A stretch of DNA of 64,000 nt from Sphingomonas sp. GTDB taxonomy: Bacteria > Pseudomonadota > Alphaproteobacteria > Sphingomonadales > Sphingomonadaceae. The stretch is from assembly GCA_017418975.1 (NCBI GenBank), contig JAFOMG010000011.1, positions 765,931-829,930 of the forward strand, written 5' to 3'. A model generated the notes under the pieces. It ran no database searches. It had not been told where the DNA came from and worked only from the letters and a program-made list of their open reading frames with translations. Shown piece by piece: positions 34,344 through 43,594 of this stretch; within the stretch, counting starts at the first letter, position 1, and every line of letters begins with the position of its first letter. The translations under genes were made by a program, and so were the position numbers.

Positions 34344-35635
34344 CAACTGCTCCTCAGGCGAATGGCGACGGACTCGGCATGCGCCGGCAGCCCCTCGGCA
34401 TGGGCGAGCGCCACCGCCGCCGGGCCGATCGCGGCCAGCCCGTCGCGGTCGAGCGACAGGAAGCTGGTGCGCTTCATGAAGTCGAGCACCGACAGGCCCG
34501 AGGCGAAGCGCGCCCGGCGGCCGGTGGGGAGGACATGGTTCGGGCCCGCGACATAATCGCCCACCGCCTCGGGCGTGTAGCGGCCGATGAAGACGGAGCC
34601 GGCATGGCGGACCATGTCGAACAGCCGCTCGGCATCGTCGCAGGCAAGCTCGAGATGCTCGGGCGCCAGGCGATCGACCAGCGGCATCGCGCTGACCAGA
34701 TCGGGCACCAGGATGATCGCGCCGTTCGCTTCCCAGCTCGCCCGCGCGGTCTTCTCGGTGGCGAGCGCGGCCAGCGCGCGCGCCACCGCTTCGGCCACCT
34801 TGTCGGCGAACGCCGCATCGTCGGTGAACAGGATCGACTGGCTGGTCGGGTCGTGCTCGGCCTGGCTGAGCAGGTCGGCGGCGATCCAGTCGGCATCGTT
34901 CCCGCCGTCGGCGACCACTACGATCTCGCTCGGCCCGGCGACCATGTCGATGCCGACCACGCCGTAGAGCTGGCGCTTGGCCTCGGCCACCCAGGCATTG
35001 CCCGGTCCGGTGATCACGTCGACCGGCGCGATCCTGTCGGTGCCATAAGCGAGCGCGGCGATCGCCTGGGCGCCGCCGACGCGCCAGATCTCGTCGACAC
35101 CGGCCAGGTGCGCGGCGGCGAGGACGAGCGGATTCACGTCGCCGTCCGGCGTCGGCGTCACCATCACCAGCCGGCCGACGCCCGCCGCCTTGGCCGGCAG
35201 CGCGTTCATCAGCACCGAGCTGGGATAGGCGGCCCGGCCGCCGGGCACATAGATGCCCGCCGCGTCCACCGCTCGCCAGCGCGCGCCCAGCCTGATGCCC
35301 TGCGCGTCGATCTCGTCGCGATCCTCGGGCTTCTGCTTCGCATGATAGGCGGCGATGCGCTCGGCGGCGAGCTCCAGCGCATCGCGCAGCTCGGGGGAGA
35401 GCCCCTCCCAGGCGGCGAGGCAGTCGGCGCGGTCGAGCTTCCAGCCCTGGGCGTCGAGGTCGAACCGGTCGAAGCGCCGGGTGAGGTCCCTGAGCGCCGC
35501 ATCGCCCTCGGCCCGGACCCGGGCGACGATCGCGGCGACGTCGCGCGCGACGTCTTCATCGGCCTCGCGCCGTGCATCGACCAGATCGGTGAACGCCCGG
35601 GCGAAGCCCGCATCGCCGGCGTCCAGCCGGATCAT
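34343..35635 (-). CDS. hisD: Histidinol dehydrogenase
   Basis: Zinc/NAD enzyme of 430 residues for the last two oxidations of histidine synthesis. Motifs include [17 protein letters not shown] (about 119-135), [31 protein letters not shown] (about 193-223), [15 protein letters not shown] and [10 protein letters not shown], with [18 protein letters not shown] near 368. The ATG at 35635 overlaps the hisG stop by 4 nt. Full length for the family. Confidence 0.97.
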   Translation of the reverse strand: MIRLDAGDAGFARAFTDLVDARREADEDVARDVAAIVARVRAEGDAALRDLTRRFDRFDLDAQGWKLDRADCLAAWEGLSPELRDALELAAERIAAYHAKQKPEDRDEIDAQGIRLGARWRAVDAAGIYVPGGRAAYPSSVLMNALPAKAAGVGRLVMVTPTPDGDVNPLVLAAAHLAGVDEIWRVGGAQAIAALAYGTDRIAPVDVITGPGNAWVAEAKRQLYGVVGIDMVAGPSEIVVVADGGNDADWIAADLLSQAEHDPTSQSILFTDDAAFADKVAEAVARALAALATEKTARASWEANGAIILVPDLVSAMPLVDRLAPEHLELACDDAERLFDMVRHAGSVFIGRYTPEAVGDYVAGPNHVLPTGRRARFASGLSVLDFMKRTSFLSLDRDGLAAIGPAAVALAHAEGLPAHAESVAIRLRSS

Positions 35636-36285
35636 TGGGCCACCGCCCGGCGGAACCCGTCGACCAGCGGCACCACTTCGGTCGCGCGCGTCTTGAAGGC
35701 GGCGCGGTTGACGATCAGCCGGCTGCTCACCTCGGCGATCACTTCCACTTCGACCAGCCCGTTCTCCTTGAGCGTGCGGCCCGAGGAGACGAGGTCGACG
35801 ATGCGCGGCGCCAGCCCCAGCACGGGCGCCAGCTCCATCGCGCCGTTGAGCTTGACGCACTCCGCCTGCACGCCGCGCGCCTCGAAATGGGCGCGGGTGA
35901 TGTGCGGATATTTGGTGGCGACGCGGACATGGCTCCAGCCGCGCGGATCGTCGCGCTCCGCCAGGTCGGCCGGCTCGGCGACCGAGATGCGGCAATGGCC
36001 GATCCCCAAGTCCACCGGGGCATAGAGTTCCGAATAGTCGAACTCGGCGAGCACGTCCGAGCCGACGATGCCGAGCTGCGCGGCACCATGCGCGACGAAG
36101 GTGGCGACGTCGAACGCCCGCACGCGGATCAGGTCGATCGCGGGCGTGTTGGTCCGGAAGCGGAGCGCGCGCGAGCCCTCGTCGGCGAAGTCCGGCTCGG
36201 GCACGATGCCGACACGGGCGAGCAGCGGCAGCGCCTCGTCGAGGATGCGGCCCTTGGGGACGGCGAGGATCAGCGGTTCGGTCAT
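35632..36285 (-). CDS. hisG: ATP phosphoribosyltransferase, short form
   Basis: First enzyme of histidine synthesis, 217 residues. It has the N-terminal [16 protein letters not shown], the GIVGSDVL strand near 82, and [19 protein letters not shown] near 160. It lacks the C-terminal regulatory domain of the long form, and short-form enzymes usually work with HisZ, which is not encoded in this window. The ATG at 36285 gives the conserved start; a longer reading from 36324 is unlikely. It is coupled to hisD. Confidence 0.95.
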   Translation of the reverse strand: MTEPLILAVPKGRILDEALPLLARVGIVPEPDFADEGSRALRFRTNTPAIDLIRVRAFDVATFVAHGAAQLGIVGSDVLAEFDYSELYAPVDLGIGHCRISVAEPADLAERDDPRGWSHVRVATKYPHITRAHFEARGVQAECVKLNGAMELAPVLGLAPRIVDLVSSGRTLKENGLVEVEVIAEVSSRLIVNRAAFKTRATEVVPLVDGFRRAVAQ

Positions 36286-36349
36286 CGAAGGCGGGGCTTT
36301 ACTAGGGGCACCCCATGGGCGCAACAGACGCGCCGCGGAGGTAATTCTT

Positions 36350-37447
36350 ATGGCCAGTGAAGAGAATAACCGCGGCGCGTTTCGGATCCAGGAATTCTAT
36401 TGCCGCAAGATGGACGCGCCCATCTATGCGGACATCTGCGTCGCGGTCGCCGACGGGCTGACCCGCGGCAGCGAGACCGGCCGCCGCGTGCTCGACTGGC
36501 CGGGCGAGCCGACTCGCGACGCGCTGCCGCTGCGGCTGGTCGGCGGGCTGCACGCGCTGGTGCTGGCGGGCAGCGACGCGGAACTGGCGGAGGCGTTCGC
36601 GGGCAGGCTGGCGGGCGAAGCGCTGCAGGCGGCGCTCAACCGGGTGCTGGCGCGCCACGACGCCGCCCTGCTCCCCTGGCTTGACGGACCGCCCCAGACC
36701 AACGAGCCGGGCCGCTCCGGCGCGCTGATCGTCGGGCTGATCGAAGTCGCGCGGCGCCATGGCCCGAAGCTGGAGATATTGGAGATCGGATCGAGCGGCG
36801 GGCTCAACCTGCTGATCGACCGCTATCGTTTCGATCTGGGCGGCGCGCTGCTCGGGCCGGCCGATGCGCCCGTCACGATCGCACCCGCCTGGCTCGGCGA
36901 TCCGCCCGCGCTGCCGCCGCTCGAGATCGTCTCGACGCGGGGCTGCGACGTGGCGCCGCTCGACGTCACCGATCCGGCGGTGGCGGCGCGGCTCTCCGCC
37001 TATGTCTGGGCCGAGACGCCGATGCGGCTGGAACGGCTGCGCAAGGCGATCGCGATGGTGCGCGCGGGCGGCGTGGACCTGACGCGCGCCGATGCGGCCG
37101 ACTGGGTGGAGGCGCGCCTGGCCGAGCCGCAGGCATCGGGCGTCACGCGGGTGCTGATGCACTCGGTGGTCTGGCAATATGTCCCGGATGCGAGCACCGC
37201 GCGCATCCGCGCCGCGATGGAGACGGCGGGTGCGGCGGCCACGCTTGAACGGCCGCTCGCCTGGGTGGCGATGGAGCCCGATCGCGCGCTCGGCGAACAG
37301 GTGGTGAGCGTGCGGACCTGGCCCGATGGCGGGCCGCGCGTGGTGGTCGCCACCGCGCATGCCCATGCCGCATGGGTCCGCCCCGGCGCGGAGCGCAGCA
37401 GCGAGCGGGGCATTCTCCTCGATGCCGCGGCCGAGGTGCGCCTGTGA
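36350..37447 (+). CDS. DUF2332-family protein
   Basis: Cytoplasmic protein of 365 residues preceded by a good GGAGG ribosome site. It begins with [27 protein letters not shown] and has the family pattern [20 protein letters not shown] near 126 and [25 protein letters not shown] near 147, the latter like a methyltransferase nucleotide-binding loop. The C-terminal part has [24 protein letters not shown]2332 proteins have no established function. The stop overlaps the next gene (GTGA), so both are translated together. Confidence 0.88.
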   Translation: MASEENNRGAFRIQEFYCRKMDAPIYADICVAVADGLTRGSETGRRVLDWPGEPTRDALPLRLVGGLHALVLAGSDAELAEAFAGRLAGEALQAALNRVLARHDAALLPWLDGPPQTNEPGRSGALIVGLIEVARRHGPKLEILEIGSSGGLNLLIDRYRFDLGGALLGPADAPVTIAPAWLGDPPALPPLEIVSTRGCDVAPLDVTDPAVAARLSAYVWAETPMRLERLRKAIAMVRAGGVDLTRADAADWVEARLAEPQASGVTRVLMHSVVWQYVPDASTARIRAAMETAGAAATLERPLAWVAMEPDRALGEQVVSVRTWPDGGPRVVVATAHAHAAWVRPGAERSSERGILLDAAAEVRL

Positions 37448-37824
37448 CGAAGTCGACCAATTATCGCGACACGCTGATCACCGCGTCGCCGGACAGCCCG
37501 GTCTCGGCGGGGACGGTGCCGGAAAAGCCCGGGACGGTGGCGGCGGTGCAGCATGGGCTGCTCGCCACGCCCTATGCGATAACCAGCGACGATCTGCTCC
37601 ACGCCGCCCATCGCGCGCGGGGCGGGGACAAGAGCCGCGAGGATTTCTTCGCCAGGCCCCAGGCATGCCTGCGCGCCTCGCCGCTGGTGAAGCAATATGG
37701 CTGGGGCGTGCATCACGACGGCGAAGGGCGGATCGCGCTGCTCGGCATGGAGAGCGCCGAGTATCGCCGGCTGCTGGACGATCCGGCGATCGCCAAGACG
37801 CCGGGGATGCGCCGGGCGCGTTAG
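37444..37824 (+). CDS. DUF6157-family protein
   Basis: Small protein of 126 residues, GTG start overlapping the stop of the DUF2332 gene. Conserved stretches are TNYRDTLITASPDSPVSAGTVPEKPGTVAAVQHGLLATPYAITSDDLL (about 4-51), FFARPQACLRASPLVKQYGWGVHHDGEGRIALLGMESAEYRRLL (about 67-110). This is the DUF6157 pattern seen in many bacteria and without known function. Cytoplasmic, no signal peptide. Confidence 0.88.
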   Translation: MTKSTNYRDTLITASPDSPVSAGTVPEKPGTVAAVQHGLLATPYAITSDDLLHAAHRARGGDKSREDFFARPQACLRASPLVKQYGWGVHHDGEGRIALLGMESAEYRRLLDDPAIAKTPGMRRAR

Positions 37825-37855
37825 GTTGGGAACCCAAGCAACTATCTGATTTCCG

Positions 37856-37891
37856 CCGTCATCCCGGCCCTGAGCCGGGATCCCGCGTCTT
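37856..37891. repeat. REP-type palindrome, ATCCCGGC variety
   Basis: Inverted repeat ATCCCGGC/GCCGGGAT around CCTGA in the gap after the DUF6157 gene. It is a different core from the ATCCCCGC elements elsewhere in the window and may help end the plus-strand transcript. Confidence 0.65.
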
Positions 37892-37940
37892 CCTCCGTCC
37901 GCAAGGCGCGCTCGATACAGATCCCAAATGTCGATCCGCC

Positions 37941-38621
37941 CTAGGGCCGCAGCGTCAGTCCGATCGTCATCGCATGGTCCATCTGGTCGCGCGCGCCGGC
38001 GCGGCCGAAGCGATATTGGTTGAGATAGCCGATCTCGACGCGCAGCTGGCGGCCCAGCGGCGCGCCCAGCCCGATATTGGCCCGCACCCGCTCGATCCCG
38101 CCGCGCTGGCCCCAGGCGGTGCTGTTGAGATTGAGGAACGTCTCGTGCGTCGCGAACAGGCCGAGCCCGGTCCGGCCCAGCGGCGCGTTGAAGCGCAGCT
38201 GGCCGCGCACGCGGTGGCCGATCTCCGGGCCGGCGCTGTTGAAGCGCTGCTCGAGCCGGATCCGCGTGGCGAAGCCGGCGCCGAGCGGGACGATCACGTG
38301 CTGGCGCAGCCGCTCCTCGTTCGGCAGCGTCCGGTCGCCGACGAAATCCTCGACGTGCCGATAGCCGATGGCGAGCTCGACCTTGCCGAGCTTCCAGGCG
38401 AACAGCCCGCCGATCTCGGTGTGCGCCAGCCCCCGGGCGCGCTCGCCGAAGCGGGCGATGCTCTCCACCGTTGCCTCTTCATGCTCGCCCACGCGGACGA
38501 CGCCGCTCGCCTGCAGCCACAGCTGGTCGTCGGTCCGTTGCGCGCGTGCGGGCGCAGCGGCGGCCAGGAGCAGGGGCAGGACGGCGCACCAACGCATCGC
38601 GCCTAAACGCATCGTCTTCAT
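37941..38621 (-). CDS. DUF2490-type outer-membrane beta-barrel protein
   Basis: Exported protein of about 226 residues. Start choice is open between ATGs at 38621, 38612 and 38597; all keep the signal peptide (MRWCAVLPLLLAAAAPARAQ). The mature part shows alternating short amphipathic strands: DQLWLQASGVVRVG, HVIVPLGAGFATRIRLEQRF, VRGQLRFNAPLG, LFATHETFLNLN and a terminal strand ending TIGLTLRP. This is the DUF2490 pattern of small porin-like barrels of unknown role. Confidence 0.8.
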   Translation of the reverse strand: MKTMRLGAMRWCAVLPLLLAAAAPARAQRTDDQLWLQASGVVRVGEHEEATVESIARFGERARGLAHTEIGGLFAWKLGKVELAIGYRHVEDFVGDRTLPNEERLRQHVIVPLGAGFATRIRLEQRFNSAGPEIGHRVRGQLRFNAPLGRTGLGLFATHETFLNLNSTAWGQRGGIERVRANIGLGAPLGRQLRVEIGYLNQYRFGRAGARDQMDHAMTIGLTLRP

Positions 38622-38696
38622 TCCGGTGCAAGCTTTACTTGCCGGACCTGGAACATCCATGGAACATCGCCGCGATCAAAATGGGGGACAAGGGCA

Positions 38697-39095
38697 ATGA
38701 TTCTCACGACGGCGCTGGCTCTGGGCATGGCGGCGCAGGGCCGCTGCGCGGCGCTCGACACACGGCTTCCGCGCCCGCTCGCCGGCTGGACGCGCGACGG
38801 GCGCGGGCTCGACACCGGCCATGCGGTGACGCTGCCGGTGCGCGGCGGCGGCGTGGAGACGCGCGTCACGATCCGCAAGGCCGGCACGGTCGGCATCGCG
38901 ATCGATCGCGCGGGCTGGATCGATGCCTTCGCCGCCGGCAGTCCGCGCGCGCTGCGCATGGCGTCCGAGCGCCGGGGGCCGCGCTGCTCGACGATCCACA
39001 AGATCCTCTATTACCGGATGCGCCCCGGCACCTATCGCGTCACGGTGAATCGGCTTAAGGGCGGCCGTGCAAGGCTGATGCTCACGCACGACTGA
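38697..39095 (+). CDS. Small exported protein, unrecognised
   Basis: Protein of 132 residues with a weak signal peptide ([18 protein letters not shown]). The mature part is a small beta-rich domain: [35 protein letters not shown], and the end [25 protein letters not shown], a pattern of small periplasmic proteins in sphingomonads. No catalytic motif is seen. It is divergent from the DUF2490 gene and 25 nt upstream of fsa. Confidence 0.72.
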   Translation: MILTTALALGMAAQGRCAALDTRLPRPLAGWTRDGRGLDTGHAVTLPVRGGGVETRVTIRKAGTVGIAIDRAGWIDAFAAGSPRALRMASERRGPRCSTIHKILYYRMRPGTYRVTVNRLKGGRARLMLTHD

Positions 39096-39120
39096 CAGCA
39101 AATGTCATAAGGGATTCCCG

Positions 39121-39774
39121 ATGAAGTTCTTCGCCGACACTGCCGATACCGCCGATATTCGCGACCTGGCCGCCACCGGCCTGCTCGACGGCGTCACCAC
39201 CAATCCCTCGCTGATCCACAAGGCGGGCCGCGATTTCCTCGAAGTGGTCGCGGAGATCTGCGAGATCGTCGAGGGCCCGGTCTCGGCCGAGGTCGTCGCG
39301 CTCGATTTCGAGGGCATGATGCGCGAGGCGGAGATCGTCCGGAAGATCGCCGACAACGTCGCGGTCAAGGTGCCGCTGACGATCGACGGCCTCAAGGCGT
39401 GCAAGGCGCTCACCGACGACGGCACGATGGTCAACGTGACTCTCTGCTTCTCGGCCAACCAGGCGCTGCTCGCCGCCAAGGCCGGCGCGACCTTCATCTC
39501 GCCCTTTGTCGGCCGGCACGACGATATCGGCTATCCGGGCATGGACCTGATCGCCGACATCCGCACGATCTACGACAATTACGCCTTCGACACCGAGATC
39601 CTGGTCGCCAGCGTGCGCAACCCGATCCATGTGCTCGAAGCCGCCAAGATCGGCGCCGACGTGATGACCGCGCCGCCGAGCGTGATCCGCCAGCTGGTCA
39701 AGCACCCGCTGACCGACAACGGCATCGCCGCCTTCATGGCCGATTGGGCCAAGACCGGGCAGAAGATCGGGTGA
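39121..39774 (+). CDS. fsa: Fructose-6-phosphate aldolase / small transaldolase
   Basis: Class I aldolase of 217 residues, length typical of the FSA/TalC subfamily. The start [32 protein letters not shown] is characteristic; the Schiff-base Lys is in [15 protein letters not shown] (near residue 86), and [16 protein letters not shown] and [28 protein letters not shown] follow. It may act as transaldolase in the pentose phosphate pathway or as an aldolase; sequence alone does not separate these. Confidence 0.95.
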   Translation: MKFFADTADTADIRDLAATGLLDGVTTNPSLIHKAGRDFLEVVAEICEIVEGPVSAEVVALDFEGMMREAEIVRKIADNVAVKVPLTIDGLKACKALTDDGTMVNVTLCFSANQALLAAKAGATFISPFVGRHDDIGYPGMDLIADIRTIYDNYAFDTEILVASVRNPIHVLEAAKIGADVMTAPPSVIRQLVKHPLTDNGIAAFMADWAKTGQKIG

Positions 39775-39780
39775 CTTTTT

Positions 39781-39908
39781 CTCCCTCTCCCCTCCGGGGA
39801 GAGGGTGGCCCAGCGCAGCGAGGCCAGGAGAGGGGCAGTGCGGGCCGCAAGCGCCTTGCTCGCCGCACTGCCCCTGTCCGCGACCCTCTCCCCAGGGGGG
39901 AGAGGGAG
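39781..39908. repeat. Palindromic intergenic element between fsa and xerC
   Basis: About 128 bp bounded by CTCCCTCTCCC and GGGGGGAGAGGGAG, with an inner inverted repeat GGGGCAGTGCGG/CCGCACTGCCCC. It can fold into one long cruciform or hairpin and probably ends fsa transcription. A related element lies at 56462-56570. Confidence 0.75.
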
Positions 39909-39923
39909 ATATATGCTTCCCCC

Positions 39924-40817
39924 ATGACCGAGCCCGCCCTCCCGCTCCTCTATGCGCAGCATCTCGCGCGCGACCGGCGGCGTTCGGCGCATACCGTCCG
40001 GGCCTATGGCGCGACCGCCGAGCGGCTGGTCGCCTTTCTCCAGCGGCATTGGGGCGGGCCCGTCACGCGCGATGCGCTCGGCAGGGCGAGCGCCGCGGAC
40101 CTGCGCGCCTATCTCGCCCATCGCCGCGGCGAGAGCCTGTCCAACGCCTCCGCCGCGCGCGAGCTTTCGGCGGTGCGCGGCTTCCTCAGATTCGCCGGCG
40201 GCGAGGATGCGGAGCTTCCCCGCCTCAAGGGACCGCGCGTCCGGAAGGGCGTGCCCCGCCCGATCGCCCCGCACGAGGCGGTCGCGCTCGCCGAGACCGT
40301 CTCCGAGGAGGCGCGCGAGCCCTGGATCGGGCTGCGCGACTGGGCGGTGCTGCTGCTGCTCTACGGCGCGGGCCTGCGCATCGGCGAGGCGGTGGGGCTC
40401 CCGGGCGCCGTGCTGCCGCTGGGGCCGACGATGAGCGTCACCGGCAAGCGCGACAAGACCCGCATCGTCCCCCTGCTGCCCGAGGTGCGCGCGGCGATCG
40501 AGGCCTATGCCCGCGCCTGCCCCTATGGCGTCTCGCGCGACGCGCCGCTGTTCCGCGGGGCGAAGGGCGGCCCGATGCCGGCGGGGGTGATCCGCAAGTC
40601 GGTCCGCGCCGCCCGCGCCGCGCTCGGCCTGTCGGACCGCACCACCCCGCACGCGCTGCGCCACAGCTTCGCCACCCATCTGCTCGGCCGGGGCGCCGAC
40701 CTGCGCGCGCTGCAGGAGCTGCTCGGCCATGCCAGCCTCAGCTCGACCCAGGTCTATACCGCCGTCGATGCCGCCCATCTGCTCGACGTCTATCGCAACG
40801 CCCATCCCCGCGCCTGA
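39924..40817 (+). CDS. xerC: Tyrosine recombinase XerC
   Basis: Site-specific recombinase of 297 residues for resolving chromosome dimers at dif with XerD. The N-terminal SAM-like domain covers about 1-90 (RRSAHTVRAYGATAERLVAFL). All catalytic residues are visible: Arg in YGAGLRIGEAVGL (about 150), Lys in TGKRDKTRIV, His-Arg in PHALRHSFATHLLGRG, His in LLGHASLSSTQVYT and the Tyr nucleophile in the same motif. It is a housekeeping XerC rather than an integrase: there is no element around it. Confidence 0.94.
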   Translation: MTEPALPLLYAQHLARDRRRSAHTVRAYGATAERLVAFLQRHWGGPVTRDALGRASAADLRAYLAHRRGESLSNASAARELSAVRGFLRFAGGEDAELPRLKGPRVRKGVPRPIAPHEAVALAETVSEEAREPWIGLRDWAVLLLLYGAGLRIGEAVGLPGAVLPLGPTMSVTGKRDKTRIVPLLPEVRAAIEAYARACPYGVSRDAPLFRGAKGGPMPAGVIRKSVRAARAALGLSDRTTPHALRHSFATHLLGRGADLRALQELLGHASLSSTQVYTAVDAAHLLDVYRNAHPRA

Positions 40818-40861
40818 TTTCGATCAGTTACACCGCCGCAACGCTTCGCTACGGCGCACGC

Positions 40862-41341
40862 ATGCACGATTCCCATCTCGCTGACGTCGCCGACATCCAG
40901 CGCATCCCCGAAGTCGAGACCATCCTGGCCGAATTGTGCGAGCGCACCGGCATGGGCTTTGCCGCGGTGGCGCGCGTCACGCCCGATCGCTGGGTCGCCT
41001 GCCAGGTGCTCGACAAGATCGAGTTCGGGCTGAACCCCGGCGAGGAGCTCGCGATCAAGACGACGATCTGCGACGAGATCCGCGCGAGCGGGCAGGGCGT
41101 CTATATCGACGATGTCGATGCCGATCCGGAATGGCGCCGCCATCACACCCCGGCGCTCTACGGCTTCCGCAGCTATATCTCCTGGCCGATCCTGCGCGGC
41201 GACGGCAGCTTCTTCGGCACGCTGTGCGCCGTCGATCCGAAGTCGCGCCTCGGCCTCGCCGCGCTCGCCCCGCAGATGGAAACCTATGCCCAGCGGATCG
41301 CGACGGCGCTCGACCGGATCAGTCCCGCGGTTTCCAGGTGA
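40862..41341 (+). CDS. GAF-domain protein
   Basis: Protein of 159 residues that is essentially one GAF domain: IPEVETILAELCERTGMGFAAVARVTPDRWVACQVLDKIEFGLNPGEEL, TTICDEIRASGQGVYIDDVDADPEWRRHHTPALYGFRSYISWPIL and FFGTLCAVDP. Such stand-alone GAFs resemble the sensory part of phytochrome-like kinases but no output domain is attached. Its last 23 bp overlap the convergent dedA gene. The start lacks a strong ribosome site. Confidence 0.87.
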   Translation: MHDSHLADVADIQRIPEVETILAELCERTGMGFAAVARVTPDRWVACQVLDKIEFGLNPGEELAIKTTICDEIRASGQGVYIDDVDADPEWRRHHTPALYGFRSYISWPILRGDGSFFGTLCAVDPKSRLGLAALAPQMETYAQRIATALDRISPAVSR

Positions 41342-41903
41342 GGATCCGCCAGACATAGAGCAGCGCGATCCCGGCGACGATGGCGATGATCGTCGGCCCC
41401 ACCCAATCCTCGATGTCCTCGATCGTGGCGCCCAGCGCATAGCCCCCGCCCAGCAGGATGACGTTCCAGATCGCGCTGCCCACCGCGGTATAGCCGACGA
41501 AGCGCCAGAAGGGCATGTGCATCAGGCCGGCGGGGATCGAGATGACCGTGCGGCCCACCGGCATGAAGCGGAAGATCAGCACGGTCGGGCCGCCCCATTT
41601 GTCGAAATAGGTCTTGAGCTTCTCGATCTCGTGCCAGTCGAGCGTCAGCCAGCGGCCCCAGCGGTCGACCAGCGGCCGCAGGCGCTTATAGCCCAGCCGC
41701 CGGCCGATCTCCCACCAGAAGAGATTGCCGAGCACCGTGCCCGCGGTGCCGGCGAACAGCACCAGCGGCAAGCTCATCTTGCCGCGCGCCACGGCGATGC
41801 CCGCCACGCTCATGATCGCCTCGGACGGGATCGGCGGAATCACATTCTCGAGCACCATCAGCCAGAAGATGCCCCAATAGCCCCAGGAAGCCGCGTCCCA
41901 CAT
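41319..41903 (-). CDS. DedA-family membrane protein
   Basis: Inner-membrane protein of 194 residues with the DedA/SNARE-associated pattern: ENVIPPIPSEAIMSVAGIAV (about 19-38), GNLFWWEIGRRLG, and FRFMPVGRTVISIPAGLMHMPFWRFVGYTAVGSAIWN (about 111-147), including the conserved Arg residues. Members act in undecaprenyl-phosphate or phospholipid flipping and membrane homeostasis. It lies 10 nt after gshB on the same strand. Confidence 0.93.
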   Translation of the reverse strand: MWDAASWGYWGIFWLMVLENVIPPIPSEAIMSVAGIAVARGKMSLPLVLFAGTAGTVLGNLFWWEIGRRLGYKRLRPLVDRWGRWLTLDWHEIEKLKTYFDKWGGPTVLIFRFMPVGRTVISIPAGLMHMPFWRFVGYTAVGSAIWNVILLGGGYALGATIEDIEDWVGPTIIAIVAGIALLYVWRILTWKPRD

Positions 41904-41913
41904 AAGGTGTCGA

Positions 41914-42870
41914 TCAGCTCCGCTCGGCGACGCGGCGCTCGATCGCCTGCCAGATCAGCGCGCCGGTGTCGGTGCCGTTGAACCGGTCGATGGCGACGAT
42001 GCCGGTGGGGGAGGTGACGTTGATCTCGGTCAGCCACTCGCCGCCGATCACGTCGATGCCGACGAACAGCAGCCCGCGCCGCTTCAGCTCCGGACCCAGC
42101 ACCGCGCAGATCTCCTGCTCGCGCGCGGTCAGCTCGGTCTTGGCCGCGCTGCCGCCCACCGCCAGGTTCGAGCGGATCTCGCCCTCGCCCGGAATGCGGT
42201 TGATCGCGCCGGCCACTTCGCCGTCGACCAGCACGATGCGCTTGTCGCCCGCCGCCACCGAAGGGAGGAAGGCCTGCACCATGTGCGGCTCGCGCCATGC
42301 GGTGTTGAACACTTCGATCAGCGAGGAAAGATTGGCGCCGTCGCGGCCCAGCTTGAAGATCGCCTTGCCGCCATTGCCGTGCAGCGGCTTGATGACGATC
42401 TCGCCATGCACCGCCAGGAAGGCGCGCGCCTCGTCCAGGCTGCGGGTGACGAGCGTCGGCGGCATGAACTGCGGATAGTCGAGGACGAACACCTTCTCCG
42501 GCGCGTTGCGCACGCTGGCGGGGTCGTTGACCACCAGGGTCCGGTCCGCGATCCGCTCGAGCAGATGGGTCGCGGTGATATAGCCCAGGTCGAAGGGCGG
42601 ATCCTGGCGCATCAGCACGACATCGGCTTCCTCGCCCAGGTCGAGCGACACCGGCTCCTCGAACCGGAAATGGTCGCCCGCCACCCGCTGCACGGTCACC
42701 GGATGGGCCCGGGTCCAGACGCGGCCGGCGGAATAGTTCAGGTCCTCCGGGCTGTAGTGGAACAGCCGGTGGCCGCGCGCCTGGGCGGAGAGCATCAGCG
42801 CAAAGGTCGAGTCTCCCGCGATGTTGATCGCGTCGAGCGGGTCCATCTGCACGGCGACATTGAGCGACAT
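41914..42870 (-). CDS. gshB: Glutathione synthase
   Basis: ATP-grasp enzyme of 318 residues that adds glycine to gamma-glutamylcysteine. Motifs: VAVQMDPLDAINIAGDSTFALMLSAQARGH at the start, VLMRQDPPFDLGYITATHLLE near 85, EIVIKPLHGNGGKAIFKL (ATP-binding, near 155) and FVGIDVIGGEWLTEINVTSPTGIV near 272. Complete. It lies in the leftward group rsmI-yraN-gshB-dedA. Confidence 0.97.
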   Translation of the reverse strand: MSLNVAVQMDPLDAINIAGDSTFALMLSAQARGHRLFHYSPEDLNYSAGRVWTRAHPVTVQRVAGDHFRFEEPVSLDLGEEADVVLMRQDPPFDLGYITATHLLERIADRTLVVNDPASVRNAPEKVFVLDYPQFMPPTLVTRSLDEARAFLAVHGEIVIKPLHGNGGKAIFKLGRDGANLSSLIEVFNTAWREPHMVQAFLPSVAAGDKRIVLVDGEVAGAINRIPGEGEIRSNLAVGGSAAKTELTAREQEICAVLGPELKRRGLLFVGIDVIGGEWLTEINVTSPTGIVAIDRFNGTDTGALIWQAIERRVAERS

Positions 42871-42894
42871 TCGGCCTCCTTCGGGAACACCTTA

Positions 42895-42918
42895 GGTGAC
42901 TTATTCGAATAAGTCACC
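42895..42918. other. Perfect 24-bp palindrome between yraN and gshB
   Basis: Twelve bases (GGTGACTTATTC) followed by their exact reverse complement, overlapping the yraN stop codon. Directly beside it on the left, CACCT-T-AGGTG (42888-42898) forms a second small palindrome sharing bases. As RNA it makes a tight hairpin, but no T-run follows. It could be a processing hairpin, an attenuator in the yraN-gshB transcript, or a protein site. Confidence 0.7.
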
Positions 42919-43291
42919 CCATCCAGGCGTTCTCGATATGGCGAGGCGGCGTCCCCGGGGCAATGAGGATCACGTCGACCCGGATATCGTCGTTCGGGCC
43001 GGCATAGCGCGGCATCAGCACTTCCGCCGCGGCGGCGACACGGGCAAGCCGGCGCTCGTCGATCGCGAAGTCGAGATCGGCTGCGGTGGCGCGGGTCTTG
43101 ACCTCGACAAAGGCGATCAGGTTACCGCGGCGCACAACCAGATCGACTTCGCCGGCCGGGGTGCGGACGCGGCGATCGAGGATTCTCCAGCCTTTCAGCC
43201 ATAGCCACCAGGCGGCGCGGCGCTCGCCTTCGCGGCCACGCGTTTCCGCAGCGCGGCGATCCGTTGGTCTTCTGCCCCTCACGACTCGCAC
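42914..43291 (-). CDS. yraN: YraN/UPF0102 endonuclease-like protein
   Basis: Protein of up to 125 residues with the UPF0102 core: ETRGREGERRAAWWLWLKGWRILDRRVRTPAGEVDLVVRRGNLIAFVEVKTRATA. GEVDLV and FVEVK are the Glu/Asp/Lys motifs of restriction-endonuclease-like folds. Both start choices are GTG: 43291 (used here) or 43282, which has a better spaced AGG. Function in the cell is unclear. It sits between rsmI and gshB, its usual neighbours. Confidence 0.9.
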   Translation of the reverse strand: MRVVRGRRPTDRRAAETRGREGERRAAWWLWLKGWRILDRRVRTPAGEVDLVVRRGNLIAFVEVKTRATAADLDFAIDERRLARVAAAAEVLMPRYAGPNDDIRVDVILIAPGTPPRHIENAWMG

Positions 43292-43372
43292 CTGTGGATA
43301 ACTTTGGTTACCATCGCCAGACCGAGTCGCACCGAACCGGGTTTATCGGTGCTTTCGGGGGGTCGCATTCAG

Positions 43373-43552
43373 ATGGAATCCAACGAACGCTATTATCGGC
43401 GTCGCGCCGCTCAGGAACTCGCTGCCGCGAAGCGGGCGATGACGGAGGCCGCCGCGCTGCGCCGCCGCCAGCTCGCCGAAACCTATCTCAAACGCCTCGC
43501 CGAGCTTACCGGCGCGGACGAGATGCGCGTGCTCGAGCAGGAATACGCCTGA
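43373..43552 (+). CDS. Small basic helical protein
   Basis: Protein of 59 residues starting MESNERYYRRRAAQELAAAKRAMTE, strongly helical and charged, ending LTGADEMRVLEQEYA. A G-rich ribosome site (GGGGGG) lies upstream of the ATG. Small proteins with YYRRRA.QE.AAA at the start are recurrent in sphingomonads, without known function. It is the only plus-strand gene in the leftward rsmI-yraN-gshB set. Confidence 0.7.
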   Translation: MESNERYYRRRAAQELAAAKRAMTEAAALRRRQLAETYLKRLAELTGADEMRVLEQEYA

Positions 43553-43594
43553 GTCGGCCTTGGCGCTGTTTCGTCCTCTCCTGCTCTGTTTCGT

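Noticed and set aside
39924-40817. Phage or island integrase
   Set aside because: The protein has XerC length and motifs, sits among housekeeping genes, and no phage genes or attachment site are around it.
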